From Channa striata (lineage: Eukaryota; Chordata; Actinopteri; Anabantiformes; Channidae), in NCBI GenBank assembly GCA_033026295.1, contig CM065168.1, positions 42,358,875 through 42,422,874 of the forward strand: a stretch of DNA of 64,000 nt. The letters run 5' to 3'. This document shows positions 38,901 through 51,000 of the stretch, in pieces (the first letter of the stretch is position 1; each line of letters starts with the position of its first letter). Under the pieces are notes generated by a model. The model searched no databases. It had not been told where the DNA came from and saw only the letters and a list, made by a program, of their open reading frames with translations. The translations under genes were made by a program, and so were the position numbers.

Positions 38901-39245
38901 CAACAAGAAACATTAAACGTCTGCAGGAAAAAGTAAAAGAAGCAAAAATTAAAAAGAATAAAACAAGAAACCAGTAAAAACTTCGCCAACCAGCCTCCAC
39001 CTACACCGAACCCCTCGTCATCCTCTTTAACCCCTGACTGCAACCATTACTTTGTCTAATTACACTGACTGGAGTTCGTGAGACTGATTATTTACTGTCA
39101 TGATTCCAGTTTCTTTATCTTTCACATTTCTAAATACCAGACACCAGAAGTCAAGCTTAAAAAGAAGCCTCATGGGCCTCTGGTTGTGGCTCATTCGGTA
39201 AAGTCAGCTGAGCTAGTTTCCATGACAACAGAGAACAGGAAATAA
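35948..39245 (+). CDS. Gene F: Fc-receptor-like membrane protein, leader in doubt
   Basis: Exons: leader candidate 35948-35979, Ig1 36684-36947, Ig2 37036-37296, stalk plus membrane span 38478-38636, tail 39148-39245. Ig1 (ATLRITPDRSQFFWYDQITLSC, GKWTV, PCEFGW ... SC, TGLYWCES) and Ig2 (EGVVILESPSLPVTEGD ... DEGLYQCEHP) are open and in phase. The span (LLCVFLLCILYVVIIGVCIFAYRRW) is nearly identical to gene D. The tail EVKLKKKPHGPLVVAHS... stops after NRK, where D reads on. The leader is odd: ATGGAGATTATC... to the GTGAGT donor is 29 bases (32 from the upstream ATG), which gives phase 2, while the other Fc-receptor-like leaders here are 31 bases and phase 1. A two-base loss would explain this. 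Either F is disabled at its start, or it uses another leader exon or the internal ATG. Polyadenylation signal at 39524-39529. Confidence 0.68.
38725..38806. repeat. AT-rich simple repeat in gene F last intron
   Basis: Runs of TATATA and AAATAAAT. This is the position where gene D carries the Tc1-like element, so it represents the unoccupied site. Confidence 0.8.
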
Positions 39246-39854
39246 TGTAACTGCAAAGCTGAATGTTTCCTGTGCAATGACGCCCCCTGCGCGACACACG
39301 ACAAACACGTCTCCCGTCTGCTCTTCCTGCAGCTCGAGACTATTACAGAACACACCGTCGCATGTCAGAATGATGGACGAGGTTCGGTGCTGGGACAAAG
39401 AAGAAGAACAAACTCCTAAATCTTTGCACCGTACAGTAAACTATGTACATGCTGACTTTTATGACTGCAGTTTATGACAGTGTTTTCTTTGTAGTACTTT
39501 GTAATACTGTGAAATATACTTATAATAAAGTGATGTTTTAAACTTTTACAGTTGCTGTTTTGTTTCAAACTGCTGGTTACTGCATCTGATGAGTTTAACT
39601 TTATGTTTGAAAGGAGAAATATGACGTACTCGTGTTTTTCCAGTATTTGTCTGTTGTGTGATTTCTAAATGACTCAGTGAGGAATAAATCAATATTTGTG
39701 TAGATTACCTCACACTCTGTTACATACTTTTCCCTTCTCACACCCATCCTGCCAGGCCAAGCTGAGACAATGTCCAATGAGTTGAAGAAGGGGGCGGAAC
39801 CTTTAGTTACTTATGTACATGTGTCACTCTGATATATATATTTAACTTTTCTAC

Positions 39855-40747
39855 TCAACTTTATTGATATAGCGCCAATTCACAACAAGGTCATCTCAAG
39901 GCACTTTACATAATAAAGTCAAGACTATACAAACATTTAGAGAAAACCCAACAAATCCCCCTTGAGCAGCCATAGGCAACAGTGGAGAGGAAAAACTCCC
40001 TTTACCAGAAGAAACCTCCAGCAGAACCAGGCTCAGGGTGGACGGACATCTGCCTTGACCGGTTGGGCTGAGTGGAAAGTGGAGAGAGAAAAGAACAGAG
40101 CAACAAAAGCAACAACAAAACATTGGGCAGGTTAGTGGGACCAGTAGCTGTGCACTGGAGGACACACAGCTCCAAAACCAGGGACACCTGAAGACAGGGA
40201 CAGAGAGAGGGAGACAGAGAAGGAGAAAGACAACTACGGGACAAAGAAGACACAGAGTTAATGTCATACAGTGGTGACATTATAGATGTGGGGTGAGAGG
40301 AGAGAAAAGGAAAGTGTCTCAGTGCAGAGTCCTATAGCAGCATGACTATAACCAACTATAGGATTTATCAAAGAGGAAAGTTTTGAGCCTAGTCTTAAAA
40401 GTAGAGGGGGTGTCTGCTTCCCAAATCTGGACTGGGAGCTGGTTCCACAGGAGAGGAGCTTGATAGCTAAAGGCTCTGCCTCCCATTCTACTTTTGGAAA
40501 TTTGGGGAACCATAAGTAGGCCTGCATTTTGGGACCGAAGTGGTCTAGTAGGATGATATGATACGAGGAGATCTTTTAGATATGATGGAGCTTGACCGTT
40601 TAGAGATTCATAGGTAAGGAGAAGGGTTTTAAATTCTATTCTACGTTTAATGGGAAGCCGATGGAGAGAAGCTGATGAAGGTGAAATATGATCTCTCTCA
40701 CCAATCCCAGTCAGTAATCTTGCTGCAGCATTTTGGATTAATTGAGG
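39855..40747 (-). mobile_element. L2/CR1-type LINE relic, 3' end
   Basis: On the minus strand an open frame from the gap to 40346 encodes the C-terminal region of a non-LTR reverse transcriptase. It includes QLIQNAAARLLTG, SLHRLPIKRRIEFKTLLLTY and a PLLWNQLPVQIW-type ending, typical of fish L2/CR1-like elements. Then comes a 3' UTR that ends near 39855 with the common tail read here as TTTATTGATATAGCGCCAATTC. The 5' part is lost in the assembly gap. The catalytic domain is not in the window, so this copy is a relic or is cut by the gap. Confidence 0.8.
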
Positions 40748-40847
40748 NNNNNNNNNNNNNNNNNNNNNNNNNNNNNNNNNNNNNNNNNNNNNNNNNNNNN
40801 NNNNNNNNNNNNNNNNNNNNNNNNNNNNNNNNNNNNNNNNNNNNNNN
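40748..40847. other. Assembly gap (100 N)
   Basis: Exactly 100 N, the usual placeholder for a gap of unknown size. It falls inside the LINE relic, so the joined flanks may not be truly adjacent. Confidence 1.
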
Positions 40848-41420
40848 ACAGGCAGGAATTTGTAATTGAAAACCGCTAACACTGGGTTCGCTGTAGCACA
40901 TGGACCAGAGGGTCAGAGGTTCAATGGCTGCTCACTCCTGACACTAAACCCTGGTGGGCCAGGTGAGCACCTGGGATGACAGCCATCAGTGCATGAGTGT
41001 GTCTGTGAATGGAAAATAAACGGGTTTGAATGATGGGCGTCATTGAACTGTTTTTTTTCTTTTGGTTCTCTTCTTCTCCTCCTCCTTGTCCACTCCTCCA
41101 AAAAGCTGCAAATATCCATTTACCCTTAACTTCACTCACAAGGACAAACAACCCTGTTACAAACAGACACACACATTATTTCAACAGGCCGGGTTGATTA
41201 TTAAAGTCATTCCACTGGCACCGACTGATCTGCAGCTTCACATCTGACAGCTGTTACGACCTGTGAAAACTGCCAGACAGTTCTTTCTCTTGAGCAGTAC
41301 ATTTTTGACCTTAAAGGGAAACTGAAACTGTGGTGCACGTGTGGGTGGATGTGTGGTTAAATGAGCAGGGAATAGTCGCAGCACTGGGAGAGCAGCAGTA
41401 ATTTATAAACGGAGAGCAAC

Positions 41421-44400
41421 ATGTCCATGAGCTGGATCTGGCCTTTTGTCTTCTTCAACATTGCAGGTAGGAAATGGGATTATTATTAATATTATCATTA
41501 TAAGCCATACTTACATAGACAAAAGTCAATTAAAAATTTTACTTTATCATGTGATCAGGTTTTTACTTTGAAGCATAGAAATAGCTAAAATCATCAGCTC
41601 TCTTAAACACACCTGAAACCTCAATAACATGAAACTGTCCAGGCTTTGATTTACTTAAAGCAGGAAGTTTGACTTAGTTAGAGTTAATATGATATTAAAG
41701 TGATTTAGACTTTGGATGAGGATTTGGATACAGGTATTTAGTTGCATGAACGCCAACATCAAAACTGTCAAACCTTTGTCAATTGTTGGAGTTTCTCCTT
41801 TCAGACATTCCCCAAATTAAACGTAGAAAATGAATGAATTAAAATGAATCAATGTTGTTTTCTTTACTGCTGCTGATGAAAATCCTGATAAAATGAAGTG
41901 AAAGTGCCACATACAGAGTTATAGAAAACTAATCTGTAAACATTCCCAAACCGTAGAATCCAAAGCATCCAGTTTGATAATTGCCCATCATCTGTGTCGA
42001 AGTAACCACTGACATTTGTCTCAGTGACTTTCTTCATTATGGCACCATCATGTGGTCGCATCTAAAATCCAAAAACTGACAAAACCTCCAGGAAAAAAAA
42101 AAACAAATTTAAGAGGGAAAATTATTCAGTTGAAACATCTACTTGAATTTATTCCAGACAAAAAAAATTACATGGTGGATGGAAGTAAATTATGGGTGTT
42201 GGGAGTTAAGATGTTTAAAAGTTAGTTTTATGAATTGCACAAAGGTTTTATGTACTTACAAATATTTTGTGTTTTTTTCAGCATCGTCTGAGTTAAAATG
42301 CCCTCACACCACAGTGGAAGCAAAAGCTGATGAGGCGGTGATTCTACCATGTTTCACTGTGCCCCCTCATGACCTCAGACATATGACAGTGGAGTGGGTG
42401 GTGAATGGAACAGATGACGTTCACATGTTTCTTAAGGGAGAAGATCACAAACTTCAAATTGACAAGTACAAAGGCAGAAAATCTCTTTACCTCGATGATC
42501 TCGCCTCAGGGAACTGCTCACTGAGACTGGACCGAGTGGATCTGTCTGATGATGGGACGTACAGTTGCTCTGTTAGAAGTCGAGTTGGGAAAGTATTGGG
42601 GACATGTTCATTTAATCTTTATGGTAAGTGCACAGAGGCTCATAATACATTTTATCATGACATTTTTAACTAAACATGCCACAACCTGGATAAAAAACAA
42701 ACAAACTAATCAACATGTACAAATGGTGCAATGTGGACAAAAAACATGTAGAATTAAATTTTTGCATAAGACTGTACCAAATTTACTTCACTTTTATCAA
42801 ATAAAAACTTACTATGTATGAGTGTCAGTTATACATTTAATAATCCCAGCATCAGGCATCAACAGGTCAGTATTTACAAATATGTCTGAGTTTATTTTAT
42901 TTATTTATTTCTATTTGGCCATTGTTACCTCTCATTTGCAGCAAGTTGACTTAGACGTGAGCACATAAACATTGTGCTTTCCAGGCATATGATTTAATTA
43001 ATGCTCTCATTAATATTCACATTGCAGTTTTCCTATTTTATGTTTTTAAACACCTGGTTTTACTGTTTCAACAGTCACAAAAGCCGGTTTAAAAACCATT
43101 CCTGTTCAACGCATTTTAAACCCTGGTAAGTAAAAAGCTCTCAGATTATTTTGTTGGGATTGTTTCGTCTGTTGTCACTCTGACCTGTAGCCTGGATATT
43201 ATTCTTGACAAGCCGGCTGTTCCACGTACTGTATCTGTTGGTACAGCTGATCTGTGACCATTTAGTCTTCTGGCTTTTATCCAAAGCGACTTGCAAGTAA
43301 TGTGCAAGGCAGCAAAATCTTAGTCAAGGAGAAAGTGCTATGATAAAAAGCAGTTTCTTATTTTTTAGACTTACATTAGGTGCATGGGAAGTTGTGTGTA
43401 CAGAATGTGGTAACTTGTTCCACCATTGTGGGACTACTTGTTTGGGGAGTGCAGCGGGCAGGAGGGATTGTTGATCTGAATGAGGAAGTGTTGACCACCT
43501 TCCCATACCTGCAGGCAAAAGCTCTGAACCTGATGCAGGATGCTACAGGAGCTCAGTGCTGAGATCTGAAGAGCGGTGTGACAAGTCATTTTTCAAAGAT
43601 CGAAAACCAGACGAGCTGGTGCCTTTTCAATCATCTAGAGGGTTTGACTGTGCTGCTTGTGCCCCAATCAACAGGATGCTGCAAAAATCAAGACAAAATA
43701 GCACAAGTTCGAGCTAAATCAGTTGAAACAAGAAGAGGACCAAGAACTGAGCCCTGTGGCACACCAGTAGAGGGGCTATTTAAAGAGAACAAATCATTAC
43801 AATTGACTTGGGAGTATCACGATTGCACATTGTCGTCTCCATGATCTGTGTTAAACTGTTTTAGATTCACTAAACATGGACACTAAATTGTTAATAAACA
43901 AAGGTGACAATGTAGAGAACTATATTTGTATTAATGACTTTGTTTTCTTTTCTCTTTTTCCCTGTAAATGAAAACAAAACGACGCACCAGAGCCAACGGT
44001 CTCACCAGAAGTAGGCAAGTAACTTCTGAGCTGCTACAGATGGTCGAGGTGAAAAATAGTCAGTTGTGATAATAATTTACAAAAATTTCATTTAAAGTAG
44101 CATGTGAACAAAATACAGTAAAATAAAGACGCTACAAACAGGTGAAACTGATAAAGTCCCACGAGTGACTTAACTCAGTATTTTTTATTTTTCTACAGGT
44201 GTCAACAAGGGTTTGAAAATAGGTGCTGGACTTGGTCTTGGTCTCATTGCTGTTGTCATAGTGGGAACATTATATATGAAATTTGCAAGTAAGTCACTTG
44301 TTCACATTCAACCTTTTAATTTAATACAATAAAATCTGCAGCAGTTTAACATGTGATTGTTAAATTTATATGTATGTGAACGGTCAGTGCAAAGATCTTA

Positions 44401-44809
44401 TGTCAAGGCAGGAAACAGGTGGTTCTCAGTGAAGTCAGGAGGACAGTCAGGGAATGTGAGCACATGTCCTGCTCATTATTTTTTATAACCTTAACAATAA
44501 CATTTATTTTCTGATGCAAGTCTTTACCTGCATTTTAAAGACTGTGGACATCTGTTAATGTTTCTCTTTGACTATCATCAGCTTCCCCTTCACACTAACA
44601 ATGTTCCATTATAACTAAAACACTAAAGTGTTTGGAGCCAGGTTTCCTCAGGGCAGATGGTCACAGTCAAAACTAGACCAGGGTTTCTGCTTGAAGAAGA
44701 CTGAAGTTTGTTTGAGAGACAGTTTGGATAAATGATTCCACTTTATCTTCTTACAGAAAAGACACCAGAAAATCTGAGAATGGAGGAGGAACAGACTGAG
44801 ATGATATGA
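41421..44809 (+). CDS. Gene G: single V-set type I membrane protein
   Basis: Six exons: leader 41421-41466 (MSMSWIWPFVFFNIA), V-set 42282-42623, stalk 43075-43125 and 43991-44014, membrane span 44199-44288, tail 44757-44809. They join to 201 residues, with length divisible by three. The V domain has AVILPC, VEWVVNG, and DDGTYSC. The span is Gly-rich (IGAGLGLGLIAVVIVGTLYM), and the tail is only 17 residues (KKTPENLRMEEEQTEMI) without tyrosine. The 24-base stalk exon keeps the frame only if its donor is GC (GTAG|GCAAGT); the GT three bases after GAA would break the phase, so this is a GC-AG intron. The introns hold fish repeats at 43250-43860. Gene H is a near-identical duplicate, and E is the more distant relative. 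Likely a cell-surface ligand or receptor needing a partner to signal (inference). Confidence 0.82.
43250..43860. repeat. Dispersed fish repeat in gene G intron
   Basis: The stretch contains the widespread motif TTTTATCCAAAGCGACTTGC, then a block ending near GAACTGAGCCCTGTGGCACACC. The second block is also present in the matching intron of gene H (about 55420-55860), so it was there before the duplication. Open frames across it are not regarded as genes. Confidence 0.55.
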
Positions 44810-46477
44810 GATGATGGTGGTTCTGTCCAACTGATGGAAACTTGCAAAACCAGAAGACCCAAAGGTTTCAAGTCTAGTCCCTGATTTTTTTACCTGATTT
44901 ACCTTCCAGAGACGCAGATTTATGCTGCACGGAAACCTATTTTTTCAGGTGACTGTACTAATTACATGTTACTATAGTATCTATAGTAACATCGGTGTAC
45001 AAATGTGTAACTTTATCTGAACATGTTTTTTGTATCAGTTAGTGATCCCCCCTAACTCCAAATACCAGATGAGGTTTAAACGTGTTGGGTTAATGCACAG
45101 TGTAGCTTGGGATTTGAAGTGATGCCCAAGTACTAATAATGCCGAGTACTGTACATGGCAAAAACTAAGATTGTATGTCCATTTGTCCATTTTAACCCAG
45201 TCTTTGCAAAAGCCCAGTTACAGATTTGCCACAACATGCGTCTACATGAAGTATTTGGAGCCAAAACCAAATCAGCATTCCACTTATGTTCATAAAAAAA
45301 AAGTTTGGTTTTCTTTCGTACCAAAACCTGAAGAGATATCGTCAATATTGTAAGTGTGAATACAAATTATTATTTTATTACTATTATTTTTTAACCTTTT
45401 ATAAATGCAATTTTCATTCATTCTTTCATTTTTCTAACAATATTACAAAGCTGTTTGCTTAAATATTACTTTTATGATTGAACCTTTTTTATAATTTTGT
45501 GTTGGCCTTTGTTGAGCGCAGAGTTGAAAATTGTTTTATCTGTTGTAAAACTCTAAAATATATCTAATACTGTACAATGGCTGTTTAATCATTAGGGACA
45601 TTATTTGCTGTGTGGTTCTTGTTGATGACACCGGACACCAGTCATCTGTAGGCGTGTATGACGACACAAATAGTGCAGGCAAAGTTTCATGCAGTTGCAG
45701 CAGGTGGTTGACTCTGTTCAGTTAGTGATTCCACTATTGTGTGGTGGCCCATTGCTGCCAGTGAGAAAAGAAAAGAGACATAAGATAATCCAATGGTAAT
45801 TATAATCCACTGTTTTATGCTTATTTACAAAAACAAAACATGTTCATTGGTTCTTGTCTCTGCTGTCAAAGGTGCAAAGAATATTCTGAGTAACTTCTCA
45901 AACACCTTAATCTCTAGTCTGAGTGTGAAAAACCTTTTTGAAGGTCTGATGACTGCTACTACTTTGTCCCACACACGAATCAACAAGACACTTACTTGTC
46001 CCACTTACTGGGGTCTTTGGAGGATCATGAACGCCTCTGTCTCTCTGCAGGAAACCAACTGCTATAGACTGTGAGGAATGATCTAACATCACACACATTG
46101 AACACATTAGCATGTCAGGTTATTGTTAGCATTTAGCTCAACACACAGATTAGAAAATCAGATGATCAACAAACTCTGAAGTGCAATTATATACAAATTC
46201 TACAAGAAAAGTGCTCAGTTAGTTGGGAGGTGAAAAAATATAATGTATATACTGTTTACATTAGCTTATTGATTTTGTAAACATAAAACTCATCAGATTC
46301 AGGAATGTTTTTAAAAATGGGGTTTAGGAATTTACTTCACTGTAAAATCAACCTCACATGATACAACCTGAAGAGCTGATAAAAGTAAGTAATGCTATAA
46401 AAGTGAAAATAGACTGTATGACTGCGATAGATCAGCAGGTAATAGTCGGCTTTTCAGTATCATATTGTTCCAAACAG
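44810..46477. other. Gene G 3' UTR and spacer
   Basis: Noncoding as far as can be seen. It is closely matched, with small indels, by 56620-58344 after gene H. The pair is therefore part of the duplicated unit. Confidence 0.6.
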
Positions 46478-46572
46478 ACTCAGCTGTTGATTATGATGAG
46501 ATGGTCATGAATTACACTTCCTTAGCTCGAGCTGCAGAGAGAGCAGAGAAGAAGACAGTCATTCTGTTGTGA
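46478..46572 (+). other. Conserved exon-like block downstream of gene G
   Basis: After an acceptor CCAAACAG, a phase-1 open frame of 31 codons reads DSAVDYDEMVMNYTSLA... and ends ...TVILL at TGA 46570-46572. The copy after gene H keeps the frame through a three-base indel. It could be an alternative last exon of gene G. It also has an acceptor on the other strand (CTCTGCAG|CTCGAG) and lies where the tail exon of the facing Fc-receptor-like gene would be. I do not recognise the peptide. No strand can be proven from sequence alone. Confidence 0.35.
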
Positions 46573-46925
46573 GGTCAGTTTTATTCATTTTCATTTAAAT
46601 TTCAATTAAACATTTAACATTAGTGGTTATGTTGACTTCCTTTGACCATAACTCTGGTATTTTAAGCTGGTTCACCAACATTTTTTTTACAACCTGCCCA
46701 AACTAACTTAACCTGACATCAGCCTGACTAAAATGCTGGAGTTGACAACCCGATTCCTTTTTTAAATGTTACCTAGGATAAACATAAGCGAAAACAGTCA
46801 CAGCTCTTTTCTGGCCTTGCGCATGTGAAGAAAGAATTTACACATTTCAGAAAAGTCATGAAATAATCATGGTTTAAAAAGGATTTTACTAGAAAGGAAT
46901 ATGAGGTTTCCCCAGATGTTCTTAC

Positions 46926-47060
46926 CTTGAGTCCATCTTTGGAAGGCGTAAATACACACTATTATGATAACAGTGTAGAGAATGAACAGCAGGATGACAC
47001 ACACAAGTATGGGAAGAGATGTGGACGGAGGAGCAGGACTAGTGGTCAGGACATCTCTGA
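46926..47060 (-). pseudogene. Gene I: lone stalk/membrane exon of an Fc-receptor-like gene
   Basis: On the minus strand 47060-46926 encodes VRDVLTTSPAPPSTSLPILVCVILLFILYTVIIIVCIYAFQRW, matching the stalk and span exon of K. The acceptor is destroyed (CACGG|TCAG where K and J have CACAG|TCAG). Similarity to K ends at about 47145 and no Ig exons follow. It is a remnant of a truncated gene in the first duplicated unit. Confidence 0.8.
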
Positions 47061-47232
47061 CCGTGAGGATAAAAAACAAGCATGAAACAGTCAGTTCTGG
47101 TTCCTTTACCTGTGTTGGTTCCAGTCAACAGGTGGAGGAGAAATGTTGAAATTATGACAATAAATAATCAGACATGCCACCTCCAGTGAATAGGTACAGG
47201 GAAACAGTTAAACCCAGTAATGCTGCTGGTGG

Positions 47233-47400
47233 CGACTGTAGCTCAGTTTAAAGGCAGTTGTCCACTGTCCTTTCTCGCTGCGTGTCGAAGTGTCCTGGGC
47301 AAGACACTGAACCCCTAGTTTCCTCCGATGGACCAGATAAGGACCCTGTGTGGCAGCCATCACCATCGTGTATGTGTGCACCAAATTACTCTGTAAGTCG
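47233..47400. repeat. tRNA-like SINE fragment
   Basis: GACTGTAGCTCAGTTTAAAGGC resembles an A-box head and is followed by GTGTCGAAGTGTCCTGGGCAAGACACTGAACCCC, a hallmark of a dispersed fish repeat. It lies just past the point where gene I loses similarity to gene K. Confidence 0.55.
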
Positions 47401-48073
47401 CTTGTAATATCTGGCCGACATTTGACCCAGTCTTACACAAAGAGCCTTGTTGTAAAACCTTTGCTATGGGGCTGGTCGCTCACTCTTCCTGTATTTGTCT
47501 CACTCCACTCAGTCTCTGTCCATTTATGCTGTCCATGACTTTGGACCATTTTGGAAAAGCTCATAGGAATTTATTTCCTCATTAAGTTCTAGAGGGACAC
47601 ATCATTTTTCCTACATGATAAAGTTAGAGAGAAGTTTAGGGAGAGTTTACTGTCTAAATGCTTTATTAAATACTTTAATGTGATAAGAGATGCAAGTACA
47701 AGGCACCTCACAATAAAACAATGGCACCTTTGTTTGAAACAACTACAGTTATTCTTTGTTACAGTAAATCTCTTTTCAATGTCTCCTTGTTAAGTATGAA
47801 TCCAACATTTTGGTTTAGGGTTGTTTTCTGCCTATAGTTTCACTTCACAGTTTTTCTTATTTGGTTCATGGTTTTTTCTTTGGTCATGGGTGATTTGTGG
47901 ACAACATAGTAAAAGAGGCCAAGACATCATGTTGAATATAGGTTTTAGCTGTTGTTCCTGTGAGTGTTTCATCACATTCTAAGCTTCAGACACTGTTCTC
48001 ACTTCACTACCTTTCTCTGTTTGTTTGTGTGTTTATAAAAATGCAGAGTTGGCGAAAAATGTTGATAACTACT

Positions 48074-51000
48074 CACTAAAAAATGCTGGGTTATTTTAAT
48101 AACCCAAATGCTGGGTTGAGGCTCCTGAACTGCATGTTGGGTGGGTTTGACCCATCATTGATTAAAAAATCATGACCCAACACAATGGGTTGGATATGTA
48201 ACCCCAAAATCGCGGGTAATCATTTTTTCCTGTTCGCCATTGTAACTCGGACAGGGACAGGGACCTTCAGTCTTGCAGACGGGAGAAGCCAGTGACTGGC
48301 ATGTAACAGAAAAAGGTAAGAGAACCCAAATCTATATCTGAGAGGATATTGCTATAACATTAGCTTAACATAGATAGGTGATTTTGTTTTTTGTTTTTTT
48401 TACTGTTAAGGTAAATGTAATGTTACTATAACATTATTAACTTCACCTAGGTAATGTTACTTCCCATTAGCTAAGGTAAGATCATCATAGATAACACATA
48501 GATAAAAATTGTTTTGCCAGCTATAGTGTGTCAACATAGTTCGGTTCTTCATAGAAGTTTCATTAGCTTGGCAGCAGCGTACCAACTTTCCCTGTCCCGG
48601 CTAGCTAACGGTTAGCTAAGTAGCTAATTGTTTCAAAAGCAATAACTTGTGGCAGTAATATGTGTGGCGTGTTAGGCAGTAATGAAGGCTGCACCCGGTG
48701 TGAGCATGATAGGGCGTTTGCTAGGAGTCTCTATGCTTGGGTGAGTGTGTCAGTGGGAACGTAAATTAGTAAAAAGCTGTATTGGTTTTAGAACATGAGA
48801 ACATTCAGAGCATTTTTAAATTGGCTGCCAACTTTTTTTTTTTTTTTTAAGTCGCTTTACACTCCTTCCCTTTTTTGGGCTGCATGTGTTAATACTCTGT
48901 CCTACAACTCTCTTACTAAATGTCATAGCATGAAATTGTCCGTGTCAAATGGCTGCTTGTCGTCGTTAGTTCGGGTTACTTTATTTTGAAAATGTAACGA
49001 TGGTTGAACAAACACAGGCGCTGTGTGTCAGTCTGTTTTAGCACTAATATGAGTGTAGAAATGCCAAAAAAACAAAAAAAAACAATGCATAGCGCGATAG
49101 GTGAGATTATTGGATTAAAAAATAAAGTTGTGTTGCTTATGCTGCATTTCCCCCCGCGGGGGATCTGTCGTTGTCTAGCTGTGGGTTACATGCACATAGA
49201 GGTGCAGGAGGAGGAGAGGTAGCCCAGGTGAGAAGTTAAAACTAGACACGGAATAACGCTATTGAAACAGTCGATCAACAATCATAAACCCAAATCTACA
49301 CACAGCTTTCAGGTTTCCCCACCCACCGTTTCAATGCGTTAATTATAGCGAGTTTGTTGGCTAATGAATGAACACCCTAATGTTAAAGCTTGCTGTATGC
49401 ATGCTAACTCACAAGTTTTTGGGAACTCTGTCCACAGCTTCCACCCTTTCAATCCAGGCCCTCTTCCTGGCCAGCAGGACAGAGGATCAGTGAGTGATGG
49501 TGACTGATTTCTACATTCATAATTCTTTTTAGACTTAATCCTGCTGTTAATATCAAGACTGTTGTTTATTTTATTTAGATTTTAATTTAATTCAGGGCAG
49601 ATATTAAGTCTATGGCTTGGCTTTGCTCTTGTGAAGATAAAATAATGAAATTTCTCTCTATTGTGAGTTTATTAGCCAGAACTAAGTGAGTCTAATCCTA
49701 CAGTCCTGCAGTAAATTCTCCTTTACAAAGGCAATGTTAATGTTCAGTTTATGTTTGAAGCTGTTTTAGAGGTGTTGATTCAGATGTATGATTACTAAAA
49801 GCATATTAAATTTAACATTAAAATAATATGAGATTAATTTAAAAAGAGATTAATTTAAAGAGAAATGCATCAATGTTGCTTCTTTAAAAAAATGCCCCTA
49901 AATCTTTTCATCTCTGGCATCAGTGACCCTAAAAATGTATACCTCCTCTGTATTGTAATTTACAGTGAAAATGTTAAAAGATCAAATATCGCACTAAAGG
50001 TGTTTGTTCATGTTTGAAAGATGGACGATTTTGTCAAGGGGAAACTTCTTGAAATGGGCCTGGCTGAGCTACTGCCTACTTTTGAAGGTGTTTAAGCCAG
50101 AAATAAATAGTTTTGATAGAAATAAATGAATGAAATATAATTGACCAAATGAAATCCCTAAATGAATCCCTAAAACAAATGGTGTAGTTGGCATCATAAA
50201 GTAGAACTTAGAAGATAAAGTGCTGTTGGTATAAGTCATGATATGTTTTGCAGCTGAACCGATTGATCAAGAATCCTTCTTCCTACTGGATGGAGCTAAA
50301 ACGACTCCTTGGACCACGGCTGAAATTTCAATGTCACCTGAAAAAGTTGCTTGAGGTATGCCTAGAGTCATAGTCCAGACAAAACGGGTTATGTGTGCTT
50401 CAAGTGTAGAAGATCTTCAGGTCATAACATAAGACAGTTGTTTGCCCATCTGAGAGTGACACATAATGTATACTCCACGTCGACTTATTTCCAGTGTGCC
50501 CAAGTTGGGTGCCATCGTTCATTTAATCAAATTTAATAAGATTTGAACATAAGTAATGCTTGGTTCAAGATTTCGTCTTCAAGATGTGTTTTTTTTTTAT
50601 GGTTTTACTTTTGACAAGTTGGCCTATGAACTTGAATTGAAAATGTTTTTAATAATGGTATATTATTATTGTCAAAAAGGTTTCCTGAGAGGCACATGAT
50701 TTTGATTCATGTTACAGTTTTATGTTTTTATTAAGGCAGATGGCTAGTGTTTTGCTTGTAGCAATAAAAAAAATCCCAGGGAAAATTTGTGCTGCTTTTG
50801 TTCAATATTCTTAATATAGAGCTAAACCACAATAAAATAAGTAATTTTAATCACAAAATCACTAAATCTGAATTTTAGGTAGTATTTTTCTATCCTTATT
50901 TGGGTAGATTTAACTCAACAAAGTGATCATTTTAATCCATTAGAGTAGAAAACATAACCCAACATGCTGGGTCAAGCCCATAACCCAACCCTGCTGAGCT

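Noticed and set aside
39896..40280. Cys/Leu-rich minus-strand frames near the LINE relic
   Set aside because: They are off-frame readings of the LINE 3' UTR.
43380..43844. Open frames in the G intron (and the matching ones at 55430-55792)
   Set aside because: They fall in a dispersed fish repeat shared by both introns; frames are not conserved between the copies.
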